NCBI RefSeq assembly: GCF_949628215.1
Contig: NC_134278.1
Coordinates: forward strand, 106,249,277-106,313,276
From: Phalacrocorax aristotelis
Lineage: Eukaryota > Chordata > Aves > Suliformes > Phalacrocoracidae
Reading direction: 5' to 3'
Length of the DNA: 64,000 bases
In this document: positions 27,201 to 36,888 of the stretch, in pieces
Position numbering within the stretch: position 1 is the stretch's first letter
Layout of the letters: every line of letters starts with the position of its first letter
Program-made: the position numbers and the translations under genes
Notes under the pieces: generated by a model
The model's input: only the letters and a program-made list of their open reading frames with translations
Told to the model about the DNA's origin: nothing
Database searches by the model: none

Positions 27201-27972
27201 AACAAAGCACTAATATAACCATTGATTAAGTAGCATTAACTCCAAATAAGTTGATAACAAGTGGTGGTGTTCAAAGAACTTGGCTGAGCCAAAGAACTCC
27301 GCTGGCATTTTCAAAAAAGAATTGTTACTCATCTATTGCCCGTAGCTATTTGGGTAGCCGATAAGGTAAATTGCAGTATTGAGACAAGCTTGTGTTTCCA
27401 TTTACAAGAATCAAGTCCGATTTGTGCTACTAAAAATGTCTGGATTTTCTGGTAGAAGTACTGGTACTTCACTCTCTATAAAAGCATGTATTCTCTGTAG
27501 AGCAATTACAGTGCAGTGAGATCTCTTCCACAGAGGGTTTTCTGAAACCACCCTTGTAGAATAAACTGAACAATTTCCATTCAAGAGGCATTTTTCTTTT
27601 TATGCCCTTAGAGAAGGGAAAGAAGAATGGTAGATAAGAGGGGAGTTGAATGGCTCAAGTGATGAAATAGTCTTATTTATTTGGTTGAAATCTAGCTCAA
27701 TAGTTTAAAGTGGTTGCAGTGGTTGATGTTTCCTCACTTTAGTCAATAGTGGGCCAGTTCTCAGATGATGTGATGTTTTGTGAGAAACTAGTTTGCTGCT
27801 TTCCTGCTGGCAAAGAAATGGTCCTTAGTAAGGTTTTGGGGTGGCCTGTATAAATATAGAAGTGACTTTTTGTGTTGAGGAATGAGAGGCACTGGGGAAT
27901 ACATGTAGGAGTTTTACTCCAAGAATGGATGTATGTTAGAGAAGGTCCCAGTGCTTTGTTTTGCACATGGCT

Positions 27973-28005
<33 letters not shown>

Positions 28006-31000
28006 AAGAAAAAATTGTACTCTTCTCAAAATCCCACACTATAAGAAAAATAAATAGTGGATTTTTGGCTTAACTATTATAAAATCTTGAGCGTTCCAGA
28101 TGACCCCTGCTGGGTGTCCTAAGCTGTCACAGATGGTTCTACAAGTCAGATAAGCTGTTAGGGAGCAAAGTTTCACAGAACCATATTTTCTAAGTAATAG
28201 CAGCATGCCTACCCTCCTAGAGTTTTGTTATTTACTCTTCTTAATTGTCACTGAACTGTGTCTCTGCCTTCATCAAATGCAAGGTTCAGTGCCTTTGTAA
28301 TGTTCCTGTCCACTTCACAGTTCGAAAAAAAATCAAAGATTATTACCCCTTCCTCTTGCTCTGGGTAACTTTAGCCAATTCTTTCTCTTTTGGCTGATGC
28401 AGAGAATAACTTTTCAGTCCTTTGTGCTTCTGTTTGCCTTTCAATTCAGTGTGCGCTCTCTTATAGTAAGGACTGTCTGGACTAATGTCATCTGAAGCCT
28501 AATGGCTTGGCCTTGGAAAAAGAGGAAATAGGTGCCCTAATAGCTTAAGTCACGTTTGTTACAAGGGCGATACACTTGAAATAGAGCTTAGATATTACCT
28601 AACTTCTGTGTCCTTCATATTCAGTATGATTTAAGTTGAGCAAATCTGTTAAATGTAGTTTTTAAAAAAGCAGCTTTTAGAATGGAACTGGAGGGTTCAG
28701 TTGTCTGATGAGACAGTACAGTGACATTGCAAAGTTATTTTATCATGTTTGCTTTTGACCTAGATTGCCAACATTCCTATTACTCTGTTTCAGGCTGCTA
28801 GTACGCCACTTAATCCTCTGAGCTTCCAGTGTGGGTTTGTGAAACTCAGGATTGACCTTCTGCAAGCTTTTTCTCTACTTATTTGTACCTGCAACAGCCT
28901 AAAAACAAGTCCGCCACCAGCTATTGCCACGACAATCGCTATGACGTCAGGAAATGATCTCCAAAGGTGTGGACGCATCTCTAATCAGGCATGTGTTCTC
29001 GTTTGACTCTTCATACCAGAGTCACAAATGTAATTGTACAATTTTGCTTCTCAGCAAACATATCTGAGGAAAGAAATGAAAAGTGGTAGTGAAGGGTTTT
29101 GCTAAATAGTGGGCCTTGATTTTTCACCTGTAGCTATAAAAATGTCTGCCCATAGCGGGCAGTATTTTGAAGCTGAGCATGTATGTATTCTTTCTCACAC
29201 ATTCATGTGCATAGCTTTGAAGGGTATGCATGTAGAAAGCCACTCAGTACGCTTAAACTTGCAGCATGACCTTTCACAGCTTGTTTTGAAACACCTCAGA
29301 TACTGCAGTTACCTAAGGAAGAGTATATACTTTAGGATTGTACTGCAACTCCTTTTGGCAAGTATTGGCAACTGACTTGATTCCATATAGAACACCAAGA
29401 CAGTCTGCTTCTAAAATGTGTGTAGACATAGCATTTTGATTTACCAGTAGGGGATGGGGGAGGTTGTTGGTAGGGTGTCTTTTGTTTTGCTTTATTTTTA
29501 ACCCAAGGAGGGTGTGTTGGTGCTGTGTTACAGGAAAAATCTGTTTAATAGGTGGATAATAGTCTGTCACTTTGGTGCTTTTTATCTGTGTGAAGAAGCA
29601 AGAACATACATACTTTGCCAGAATATGTTGCCTTATTCATCCAGTGTTGTATGTTATCATGTAGTGATTTTCTGGATGTGTGGTATTTTGTTTTTGCTTT
29701 GATTTGGTTTTTTGGCTAGTAACATTGTCTCTGTAGATGAAACACTCAATGGAGGAATTCCGAAGCCTGGCTACACGGTATGGAGATCTGTATCAGTCAT
29801 CTTTTGATGCAGACTCGGCAACTCTAAGGAATGTAGAACTGTATCCTTTTAAAATCTTGGAGTTTGTCCACCTTACTTCTCATGTGGACAGCATGAAGCT
29901 TAACAATCGTATTTTCTACGAAGACTGGCACAAAGTAATTTTGAAGCAGTTAGTAACATAAATTAGGTACCGATTGCTTAAAACTTATTTGGACATAAAC
30001 ATTGCCATACTATTGTTTGGAATTACTTTATGAACAAATTATGACACACAAATTGCAGCAAGTGTAAACTTGGGATTTTCATAGTTCTTGTCTATGTTTA
30101 CTACAGGAATAATGACTGTAGGATTACTTCATAAAAGCTAGAGAAATAAGGTAAAGTGCCAGTAAATATACTACATTTCTTGTTTTAGGTGCCAACTTTA
30201 AGTCTTTTAACTCCTTAGTATTAATATCAGACAACAGCAGAGCTGCCTGTTGATTTCACATGCAATAGAAGCTCTGATTTTGGATCCAGAATCTGCAAGG
30301 TAGGTTTGATAGCTAAGCTTCTACTCCTTTGGTATTTATTTCTAAACCCTTGGGGCTTTAAACATAGGAATTCAAAGAACGTTCAGAAAGTTTCTCAATA
30401 GACTCTTCTAATTCTGCTGCTGGCAGGCTTGAGGACCTGCTGCTGCTGTGCTATACCTGGCAGGCTAGGGACTGTTTCAGGTTTGGCATTTTATACTGAT
30501 TTTGCTTTTGAGAGCACTATACTGGACTTGTCTTAAATACAGGCTTGCGTTAAAATAAACAACTTTTAATCTTTTCTTTAGCCACCTATTTTAACTTGTG
30601 TCATCCTGTGTTAGCTCCCATACCTACTGTTTACACTAGTAAGCACACATTAGTTTCCTTTAGAGTCCTGAAAATATATGCACTAAATTAGTTCAAACTT
30701 CTAATGCAAATCCGTCACCCTGGCTCATTTTTAACAGTTAACTTGTACCCACTAGAAAATCACGTTGAAGTGTCTATGAATTGACTCACTCTTTGAAACT
30801 CCCAGGCTGAGATTAAATAGAAGATAATGTGCAGAAACATCTTTTTAAATGTATGATTTTATAACTGGAAATAAAAGTGAACATCCTAAGTGACTGTCCT
30901 ACTCATTATGAATTAAGCATTGCTTAGAAGATGTATTATTAGTCATACTTGTAAAAAGTATGAAGCTGTGGACTCCAAAACATGAAGTGTCTAGGAGATG

Positions 31001-34000
31001 GAATTGTAGTCAGAGCATTAGATTAGACTTCCAGATTTAGTCTTAACTCTGCCTGGCATTCTTGCTTTTCCTTGAGTTGTGAGACTTTTGAAAACATTGT
31101 TAAGTACTGTAGGCTTAAATAAAAGCCAGGGGATTTAAACACTGCAGGCTTAAATAAAAGCTAGGGGAATTAAGCATGCTGAATCTGTTAGGTCTGTAAC
31201 TGCTTCAAGTGGGAAAGGGTGGGGACAGAAAGTGGTGGATAAGCTGTAGTTAAAGGGTTTAAATGTAAGAGGCAGGTCTTATAGTGGAAAAATAGTAAAG
31301 AAACAGAGTAAACAGTTTGAAAGACATACTTATTTCTTAATGGATTTCAAGTTGTAACAGAAGATGGTCTTGTTGCACCTGTTTGGGAGTGACCCTCCCA
31401 GATTATGATGAGGAAAGTATGTTAGACATGAGTTTTTTGTTTGGTTGGTTTAGGGTTTCTTTTTTTTGTTTGTTTGTTTTTTTGGTTGGTTTTGGTGTGG
31501 GTTTTTTTTTTTAGTTTCCAGGAATATAGCTCAAATGGAACAGCACATGTTGAGAGTGAATATGAAAGAAGAATGATGTCTGTATTTAATCATGTGCTGG
31601 AAGAAGTGGAATCCCTCAACAGGAAGTATGCTCCTGTGTCTTACTTGGCAAGTAACAGTTTTAAATGTATGTAGACATTTTAAATGTAGACAAACATTCC
31701 AAAAAAGATTTTGCTAAGACATCTGTAACCTTACTGGTCTGCCTAAAAATGATGTTTTAAAAATTCTGATACTAAAAATATAGTAGATGCTGATAAGACA
31801 CCTAAAAGTAGTGTCAAGTCTCTGTCAGATCTCTTGCCACACTCACATTCAAATACTGAAGCTCATTCTCTTTGTTCATGCTGTTGTCATGAAGGAATTC
31901 TTCCCCTACCACACACAGTGCTGGAGGGTCCAGCACTAGCCTTGCTTTGGTCACTGAGTTGTTGGCATTTAATACTGTTTTGTGAGTATAGCTTTTCTCA
32001 TATCAATGCAGGTCATCAGAGAACACAATGTAAAGTGTGCTGAATGCAGTGAGCTGATAATGCTAGTATGGTTTTGTCTCCTAATGCTAGCGAACATCAT
32101 AAAGCTGAAGTGCATGCTGATGGAAACAAGGTAGTTCGTTTGTTATGGCTGGCATCTATTTGCCTTGTTTCTATATTCAACAGTCCTTACTGATTCCAAA
32201 TTGCATAGAAGAATGAGTTGTGTAAAACGTAGCAAAGGAAAACCCTGTAAGCTTAGTTGTCACTGGCTCCATAACTGCGAAGCTTGGTGACTTCAGTAGG
32301 CCTGCCTTGGCTCATCTGATCCAGAACAGTGTGTATAGTGCAGTGGGGAAAGGAAGTGTAAGTTTTAAGCCTTGTCTAATTATTGCACCACATAAAGTTA
32401 TGGTAGGTGCAAGTCTTGCTTGCTTGGAGGGGAATTATTGTTTATTTGAGAGTTTGTGTGTAAAGGTTTTGTGTATAAGTGTTTCAGGCAGATCTTCCTC
32501 TGCTGACTCTAACACTAGAGCTGAAACAATTTGGATTTTTCTTTTTCTTGGCCTCCTTATTCTTTCCAGACCAGAATACCTTCTTCATAAAGGGCAGAAC
32601 ATAAACAGGCTGAATGTCGTCACTGTCATCATAGTGGCTGTTATCCAGTGACTGTATCAATATGTTTCTGGACTTCTAGTGGAAATTGCTGCCATTTCAG
32701 TACATCAAATATATGTCTCTTTCCTATCTTAGAAATATCTTTTATTTCTCATTTGTTTTGGTTCTGTTTCTTACAGCATACAGCTTGCCTGTGCAATGCT
32801 GTCATTGCGTTGTTGAAGGTACCACTTTCATTTCAAAGGTATTTTTTTCAAAAGCTGCAGTCTACAAGCATTAAGGTAAGTACTGCTCAAATGTGGCCTG
32901 AAACGTCTCTTTATAGAGTCTTTACTTCATGAGAAAAGCCTTACTGAAGGCAAAAGCTTTAGCATTTTTAGTGAAGACACTTAACTGCAAATAGCATCTT
33001 GGTTTATCTGTTAGGAATAACTTGAATAATATGTACTTATGATCATTAAGAACCACTAGGCTATGACTTAGGCAAGTAGGATTCGGTTCTTTGATTGCAA
33101 AGCCTTAAAGATAAAATCTAACGGGAATTTTAGTTGATTCAAAGCTAAATAATGTTATAGTCCTGGGAAGGCAACTTTTATAAATTTGTGTTGTTTTTCC
33201 TTTTCCTTTAAAAAGCAATCTTTACTATCTTGGAAGAAAACTGTAATATTTATAGCCATTCTTACTCAGTCAGCTGATATGTAACCTTTGGGAGGAGGGG
33301 TGTAATTTTTTTTTTTTAATTCAAGTGCTCCCTCTTTCTGGGAAAAGTGAAAGCCTTAATATTTTTAATACTTACTCCTACTGCATTTTGCTTTGTTCAG
33401 CCTAGTCCACGTACCTGTGGATATTTTGTAGAAGATTTTTTTCTGCTTCTTTTGAAGACGTGCAATTAATGAAACTGATATACAGACTACCTCTGCTATT
33501 GCTGATGATGGTTATTAATTATATCTGAAACTCATTATTATAATAAGTTCTGTGTTTCTATTTGCTGGCTTCCCTACCAAACCCCTCCTTGGAAATTTTT
33601 CTGTAAGAAGATGTTCTGTTTCATCCTTGAATTGTATTTGCTTTTCTGGAGGCACAAAATTACATTTTGGTCTGTTTTTTTGTGTTTCAGCTTGCTCTAT
33701 CTCCATCTCCAAGGAACCCAGCAGAACCTATTGCAGTACAGAACAATCAGCAATTGGCACTAAAGGTGGAAGGAGTGGTTCAGCATGGATCTAAACCAGG
33801 CCTTTTCCGTAAAATCCAATCTGTCTGCCTAAATGTCTCTTCAGTGCTGCAGAGCAAATCTGGACAAGACTATAAGGTGTGGTTAGAATAGAGCCAGGAG
33901 GAGTCTTAAGCTTTCTTGCTGTATTTTCCTGCTCTTTTGTTTGCCTCTGGTTAGCAGAATTTTCAGGTTGAAATGGGTGGGTTCTTCTGTGATCCTCTCA

Positions 34001-35178
34001 CTCTTAACAGTTGACATTCAAGCACTGGCCAGAGCCAGGCATAGTGCATGGAATGGATCTGGGTTTTTAAAGTCTGCTGTATGCTGATACCTTTTTATTA
34101 ACAGCTTTTCTTCCAAGTAAGAGACTTTGCGATGTTCAGAACAAGTCATTAGGAATCTGCTTGAGGTCAGGAAAATTCAGCCTAGGTATAATCATACGAA
34201 ACTCCCCAGGGGAAAAAGGCAAGAGTAGATTATTCTCTACCACATAGTCTCTAGAACTTCTTTATCCCCATTTTAAGGTGTTTTTTTGTTTTGTTTTGTT
34301 TTTTCCTCTCTTTCGTTTTGGTTTGGTTTATTGGGTGATGTTGGTTGGTTGATTGGGTTTTTTTTAATGGAAGTTGGGAGGACAGGCTGTCCAAATTGTC
34401 TGAGGAGATACATATTAAATTCAAGTCAACAGTTTTATCAAAGACTGCATACCTGAAGTTCAGGGTCTCCTAATGTGTGACATATAGTGAAAGGCCTGTT
34501 TTGGCGGGGTTTGGGGTTGGTTTTTGTTTGGTTTTTTGGTTGGTTGGGGCGGGGTTTGAGAGGGGAAGAGGGAAGAAGTCAGTTGCTTCTAAAAGAACAG
34601 GACAAGGAAGTGTGTAATGTTTGTCTGACTTGTATTACTCTGGAAACCTAGAACCTCAGGGAGAAAAAGATTTGTTAGCTACCTTGCTTCTGTGAATAGA
34701 TATAAAAATAACTCACTCATCAATTAAAAAGTGTGCCAAGCTGGCTCAAACATGCATATGTGTTGGTTTAGGAAAATTGAGGACAAAGATTTGTCTTTGG
34801 TTTTTTTCCTCTCTCCTTCAAATGGAGAACAGAAAACTTATTTTAACAGGTTTATGTAAAATGGCATTTTAACCTTCCATGTGTTCTCAGATTCCTATTG
34901 ACAACATGACCAATGAAATGGAGCAGAGGGTGGAACCACACAACGACTACTTCAGCACTCAGTTTCTGTTAAACTTTGTGATACTTGGCACCCACAACAT
35001 CACAGTAGAGTCCTCTGTAATAGACTCAAATGGCATTGTCTGGAAAACTGGGCCTAAAACAACTATTTTTGTTAAGTCTCTTGAGGATCCATACTCCCAG
35101 CAGGTTCGTCTTCAGCAACAGCAAGGACAGCCGCCGTCACAGCAGCAACAGCAAAGAACAGCCTACTCACGATTTTAA
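12133..35178 (+). CDS. INTS7: INTS7, Integrator complex subunit 7, complete, 20 coding exons
   Basis: Twenty exons splice in one frame to 2886 bases (961 residues and TAA). They are 12133-12223, 12447-12576, 13468-13614, 15132-15269, 15794-15840, 16352-16551, 18114-18236, 20786-20903, 21896-22030, 22570-22667, 23391-23630, 24372-24509, 25412-25618, 28794-28988, 29737-29840, 30231-30299, 31515-31647, 32777-32875, 33691-33876 and 34891-35178. The protein is nearly collinear with human INTS7, as I recall that sequence (about 962 residues). It is all-helical, HEAT-like repeats for most of its length, with a beta-rich C-terminal domain and a glutamine-rich tail. Integrator cleaves nascent snRNAs and attenuates promoter-proximal RNA polymerase II in the nucleus, and INTS7 is a scaffold subunit. 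The start at 12133 has G at -3 and +4 and gives the conserved MAASAKSFLADAGYGE. An in-frame ATG at 12088 could add 15 residues. Introns 14 and 17 are GC-AG and intron 15 is U12-type. Most other introns hold nothing recognised. The largest is intron 13 (25619-28793). Confidence 0.97.
12447..12576 (+). CDS. INTS7: INTS7 coding exon 2 (residues 31-73)
   Basis: The acceptor is TTTAG and the donor GTAAGT. It encodes LRSGKLGEQCEAVVRFPRL and the first helical repeat. Intron 1 is only 223 bp. Confidence 0.95.
13468..13614 (+). CDS. INTS7: INTS7 coding exon 3 (residues 74-122)
   Basis: Encodes NNFLRLCVLKVTQQSEKHLE and onward. The acceptor TAATAG has a poor pyrimidine tract. An AG 32 bases upstream (13435) would shift the frame. 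The donor is GTATGT. Confidence 0.92.
15132..15269 (+). CDS. INTS7: INTS7 coding exon 4 (residues 123-168)
   Basis: Encodes MLGSMASIIPERKNAHHSIR and onward, with CTGTAG acceptor and GTAAGA donor. Confidence 0.95.
15794..15840 (+). CDS. INTS7: INTS7 coding exon 5 (residues 169-184)
   Basis: A 47-base exon encoding DFAAGICNKISEMIQ. The acceptor is CTACAG and the donor GTACAT. Confidence 0.93.
16352..16551 (+). CDS. INTS7: INTS7 coding exon 6 (residues 185-251)
   Basis: Encodes LATPVDLKLKLIPILQHMHH through SSLVDIPKQ, helical repeats. The donor is GTAATT. Confidence 0.95.
17621..17680 (+). repeat. G/T-only low-complexity tract (INTS7 intron 6)
   Basis: Irregular GGTTT and GGTTTTG units, almost free of A and C on the sense strand. 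Confidence 0.8.
18114..18236 (+). CDS. INTS7: INTS7 coding exon 7 (residues 252-292)
   Basis: Encodes IQLLLQYLKNDPRKAVKRLA and onward. The donor is CAG followed by GTTTAT, which is weak intronic consensus supported by a good exonic end. Confidence 0.94.
20786..20903 (+). CDS. INTS7: INTS7 coding exon 8 (residues 293-331)
   Basis: Encodes ALCESALHTPYDSLKLGMLS and onward. The acceptor is CTTTAG and the donor GTAAGA. Confidence 0.95.
21896..22030 (+). CDS. INTS7: INTS7 coding exon 9 (residues 332-376)
   Basis: Encodes a variable GTAAATARSFD stretch, then VKLAQECCYHNNRGIAAHGV. The variable part replaces a serine-rich segment of human INTS7 as I recall it. The donor is GTAAAT. Confidence 0.94.
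22570..22667 (+). CDS. INTS7: INTS7 coding exon 10 (residues 377-409)
   Basis: Encodes LPLEQDAVFGLESLLVLCSQ and onward. The acceptor is TCTTAG and the donor GTGACA. Confidence 0.94.
23391..23630 (+). CDS. INTS7: INTS7 coding exon 11 (residues 410-489)
   Basis: At 240 bases this is the longest internal exon except for part of the C-terminus. It encodes CRPHLSQSVVESLLTQLHSA and helices through KQELL. The donor is GTAAGA. Confidence 0.95.
24372..24509 (+). CDS. INTS7: INTS7 coding exon 12 (residues 490-535)
   Basis: Encodes VSLATVIFVSSQKALSSEIK through YRIARQASRM. The acceptor is CATTAG and the donor GTAAGT. Confidence 0.95.
25412..25618 (+). CDS. INTS7: INTS7 coding exon 13 (residues 536-604)
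   Basis: Encodes GNHDMARELYQSLLTQVASE through KGIASLT. The donor is ACG followed by GTTAGC. Confidence 0.95.
25619..28793 (+). other. INTS7: INTS7 intron 13, largest intron of the gene
   Basis: This 3175-bp intron holds the poly-C run and otherwise nothing recognised on either strand. Confidence 0.7.
27974..28004 (+). repeat. 31-base poly-C homopolymer in INTS7 intron 13
   Basis: An uninterrupted run of 31 C. The opposite strand is poly-G. Length is likely polymorphic and may be unreliable in the assembly. Confidence 0.95.
28794..28988 (+). CDS. INTS7: INTS7 coding exon 14 (residues 605-669), ends at a GC donor
   Basis: Encodes AASTPLNPLSFQCGFVKLRI through CGRISNQ. The 3' end is CAG followed by GCATGT. 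Only this junction reproduces the conserved SNQMK without extra residues. Confidence 0.93.
28989..28994 (+). other. INTS7: GC-AG type 5' splice site, INTS7 intron 14
   Basis: The intron begins GCATGT after exonic CAG. Apart from the C at +2 and the T at +4 it fits the donor consensus. A GT at 28995 would keep the frame by adding Ala-Cys, but its context (TGT then GTTCTC) is poor. Confidence 0.82.
29737..29840 (+). CDS. INTS7: INTS7 coding exon 15 (residues 670-703)
   Basis: Encodes MKHSMEEFRSLATRYGDLYQ through RNVE. The exon ends ACT immediately before a U12-type donor. Residue 704 (Leu) is split CT plus A. Confidence 0.93.
29841..30230 (+). other. INTS7: U12-type (minor spliceosome) intron 15 of INTS7
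   Basis: The 390-bp intron starts GTATCCTTTT, an exact U12 donor. It has TTTTAACTC at 30205-30213 as branch-site candidate, about 20 bases before the acceptor TATCAG. The usual pyrimidine tract is absent. Exons on both sides are fixed by the conserved protein, so the boundaries are secure. Confidence 0.9.
30231..30299 (+). CDS. INTS7: INTS7 coding exon 16 (residues 704-726)
   Basis: A 69-base exon encoding QQQSCLLISHAIEALILDPE and onward. The donor is AAG followed by GTAGGT. Confidence 0.93.
31111..31180 (+). repeat. Tandem duplication, 35-bp period, two copies, each with AATAAA
   Basis: AGGCTTAAATAAAAGC recurs at 31111 and 31146 with a few differences downstream. Each copy holds an AATAAA (31118 and 31153) in sense orientation in INTS7 intron 16. 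Confidence 0.8.
31432..31512 (+). repeat. INTS7: G/T-rich tract forming the pyrimidine tract of INTS7 exon 17
   Basis: Roughly 80 bases of T runs broken by GG, ending in eleven T directly before the TTAG acceptor of exon 17. Confidence 0.8.
31515..31647 (+). CDS. INTS7: INTS7 coding exon 17 (residues 727-771), ends at a GC donor
   Basis: Encodes FQEYSSNGTAHVESEYERRM through KYAPVSYL. The acceptor follows a long G/T tract ending in poly-T. The 3' end is TTG followed by GCAAGT. No GT nearby gives the right phase into exon 18. Confidence 0.93.
31648..31653 (+). other. INTS7: GC-AG type 5' splice site, INTS7 intron 17
   Basis: GCAAGT is the ideal donor apart from the C at +2. Alternatives at 31652 (GTAACA) and further right all break the frame. 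Confidence 0.85.
32777..32875 (+). CDS. INTS7: INTS7 coding exon 18 (residues 772-804)
   Basis: Encodes HTACLCNAVIALLKVPLSFQ and onward. The acceptor is TTACAG and the donor GTAAGT. Confidence 0.95.
33691..33876 (+). CDS. INTS7: INTS7 coding exon 19 (residues 805-866)
   Basis: Encodes LALSPSPRNPAEPIAVQNNQ through SGQDYK, the start of the beta-rich C-terminal part. The donor is AAG followed by GTGTGG, which is weak. Confidence 0.94.
34278..34366 (+). repeat. G/T-rich low-complexity tract (INTS7 intron 19)
   Basis: GTTTT and GGTTGGTT units with a short CT-rich break. Confidence 0.75.
34499..34558 (+). repeat. G/T-rich low-complexity tract (INTS7 intron 19)
   Basis: GGGGTTTGGGGTTGG-like units. 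Several G runs of three or more make a quadruplex possible. Confidence 0.75.
34891..35178 (+). CDS. INTS7: INTS7 coding exon 20 (residues 867-961) and stop
   Basis: Encodes IPIDNMTNEMEQRVEPHNDY and ends with a glutamine-rich tail finishing TAYSRF and TAA. The tail is like the human one in composition. Confidence 0.96.
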   Translation: MPIDNMTNEMEQRVEPHNDYFSTQFLLNFVILGTHNITVESSVIDSNGIVWKTGPKTTIFVKSLEDPYSQQVRLQQQQGQPPSQQQQQRTAYSRF

Positions 35179-36833
35179 TTCCCAGAAGCAGCTGTATCCT
35201 GGTCATTGGTATTACAGGTTTTTTTGGACACTTTTTTGAAAGACCCACAATTTTAAACTTCTCTTAGAAAGTCTCAGATGCCAATTTGTTGCCTTTTAAA
35301 TTACCTGGGGTAAATTTGACCTTGATGCAGCAAAGGCAACTCTGTTCAAATTTGGAGCTGTGGTTTTAACATAAGAACTTCTGCCTGACCTCTTCACTTC
35401 TGTTTACAAACCTGTTGCAGCAGGATCCACAAACTTTGATAGCAGGGGACACTAAGAGATCTTTGACTAGTACTTTGTGTACTTCCTTTTTTTGAAGCAC
35501 ATAGGTTCTGATGTTAGGATTACAGGATGTTGGCAAACACTTTGGGTGGTTATACAGAACTGAGTGTAATAAGTCTGTATCTTTTAATGTGAAGGAATTG
35601 GTAAGAATATCCAGATTTTTTTTTCTTGACATTTTAATACAACTTCCAGTATTTGACTGGTGTATGTGTATTGTTACAATTCATCAGCACTATTTACCAC
35701 ATGCATCTGAAAGAAAAAAAAGTTGCAGCTCACTTCTCATACCCAGTTGTTCTAGAGGGAGGAGACTGCTTAAGGGGTTGCTTCTGGGGAGTCTGAAAAG
35801 GGGCTGAATTTTACAGGTGGGAACCATCACTGTTTCTCAGATGATATAGAAGAGATCACTATGTTGTTTTTAAATCTTCACATATCTGTATTTCGTAAGG
35901 CTTTGGCTTTGTTGGGTTTTTTGTTTGCTCTTTTAAGAGGGAAGTTAACTTGCAAGTTGTGATTTGTTTTAACTGCGTTGTTTTTTAAAAAGAATTTTAT
36001 ATACCAAAGCTTTGTAATCTTGTGTACTCTTTGACCAATTTAGTAATCTTAATTGTTACTTTTACAGGATAAATTGAAGGAGAGTTTTGCCAATACTAGA
36101 AATTGATTCAGAATAATTTTGGAAGTATACTGCTTCATAAATGGTTTTTGTGCTTCCTTTGAGATGTAAAAGGCTGAAGTCTGCCTGTGTGTCTGGACTA
36201 CCAGGCAACGTATCATTAACATGTTCTTCTACCTGGTTGTCATAAATAATCTCTGCTTATCACTCTGCAGGAAAGTAGGACCCACTTGAATGGGGAGGAG
36301 GATGGATAACACTTCTTACAGACTTTGGTTTGTAAATGGTTTAATCCATCTTATGGGAGCAGAAATTTTCACTGTTACCTAATCAGTAGATTCCTAAGAT
36401 ACTGTTATTTCTTCAAGTTGGCTGACTAGACCTTGCAGATTCTGCTTGCTTTATATGCAGAGAACATGCTAATGAATTGTTAAAAGCCTAGGGTTCTTTG
36501 GCATAGGTGGATGAAGAATTGTTTTCACTGTGTTTTTCTGTAATAGTTGCTTAAGAAATCAACTTTCTTCCTTTTGGCTTGAGACTAACAAAAAAAAAGG
36601 AAGTCGTCATGGTAGATTTCATAATGTTTTGGTCAGGCTATAATCTTAAGCACAAATGATAATTAGGATGCAATGTAGAAATAGAAGACTCATAAAATTG
36701 ATTAAAAATTCATCATCATCCTTCTTAAATCTGATTTTTATTTTGTGCAGGAGACAGAAGCTACCACTGCCCTTCAGGCTGGCTGATGAAAATGGTGGCT
36801 TCTGTCACCACTATTATGGTTATATACTTATAT

Positions 36834-36888
36834 TTTTGTATGTGTATACATACAGCTATGTATGCATGCATGCATACATGTACCTATA
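36834..36888 (+). repeat. Imperfect TATG/CATA microsatellite
   Basis: TGTATACATAC and repeated GCAT units, partly palindromic, downstream of INTS7. Confidence 0.7.

Noticed and set aside
28995-28996. In-frame GT donor for INTS7 exon 14
   Set aside because: Weak context, and it adds two residues absent from the conserved junction. Kept only as a possible minor isoform.
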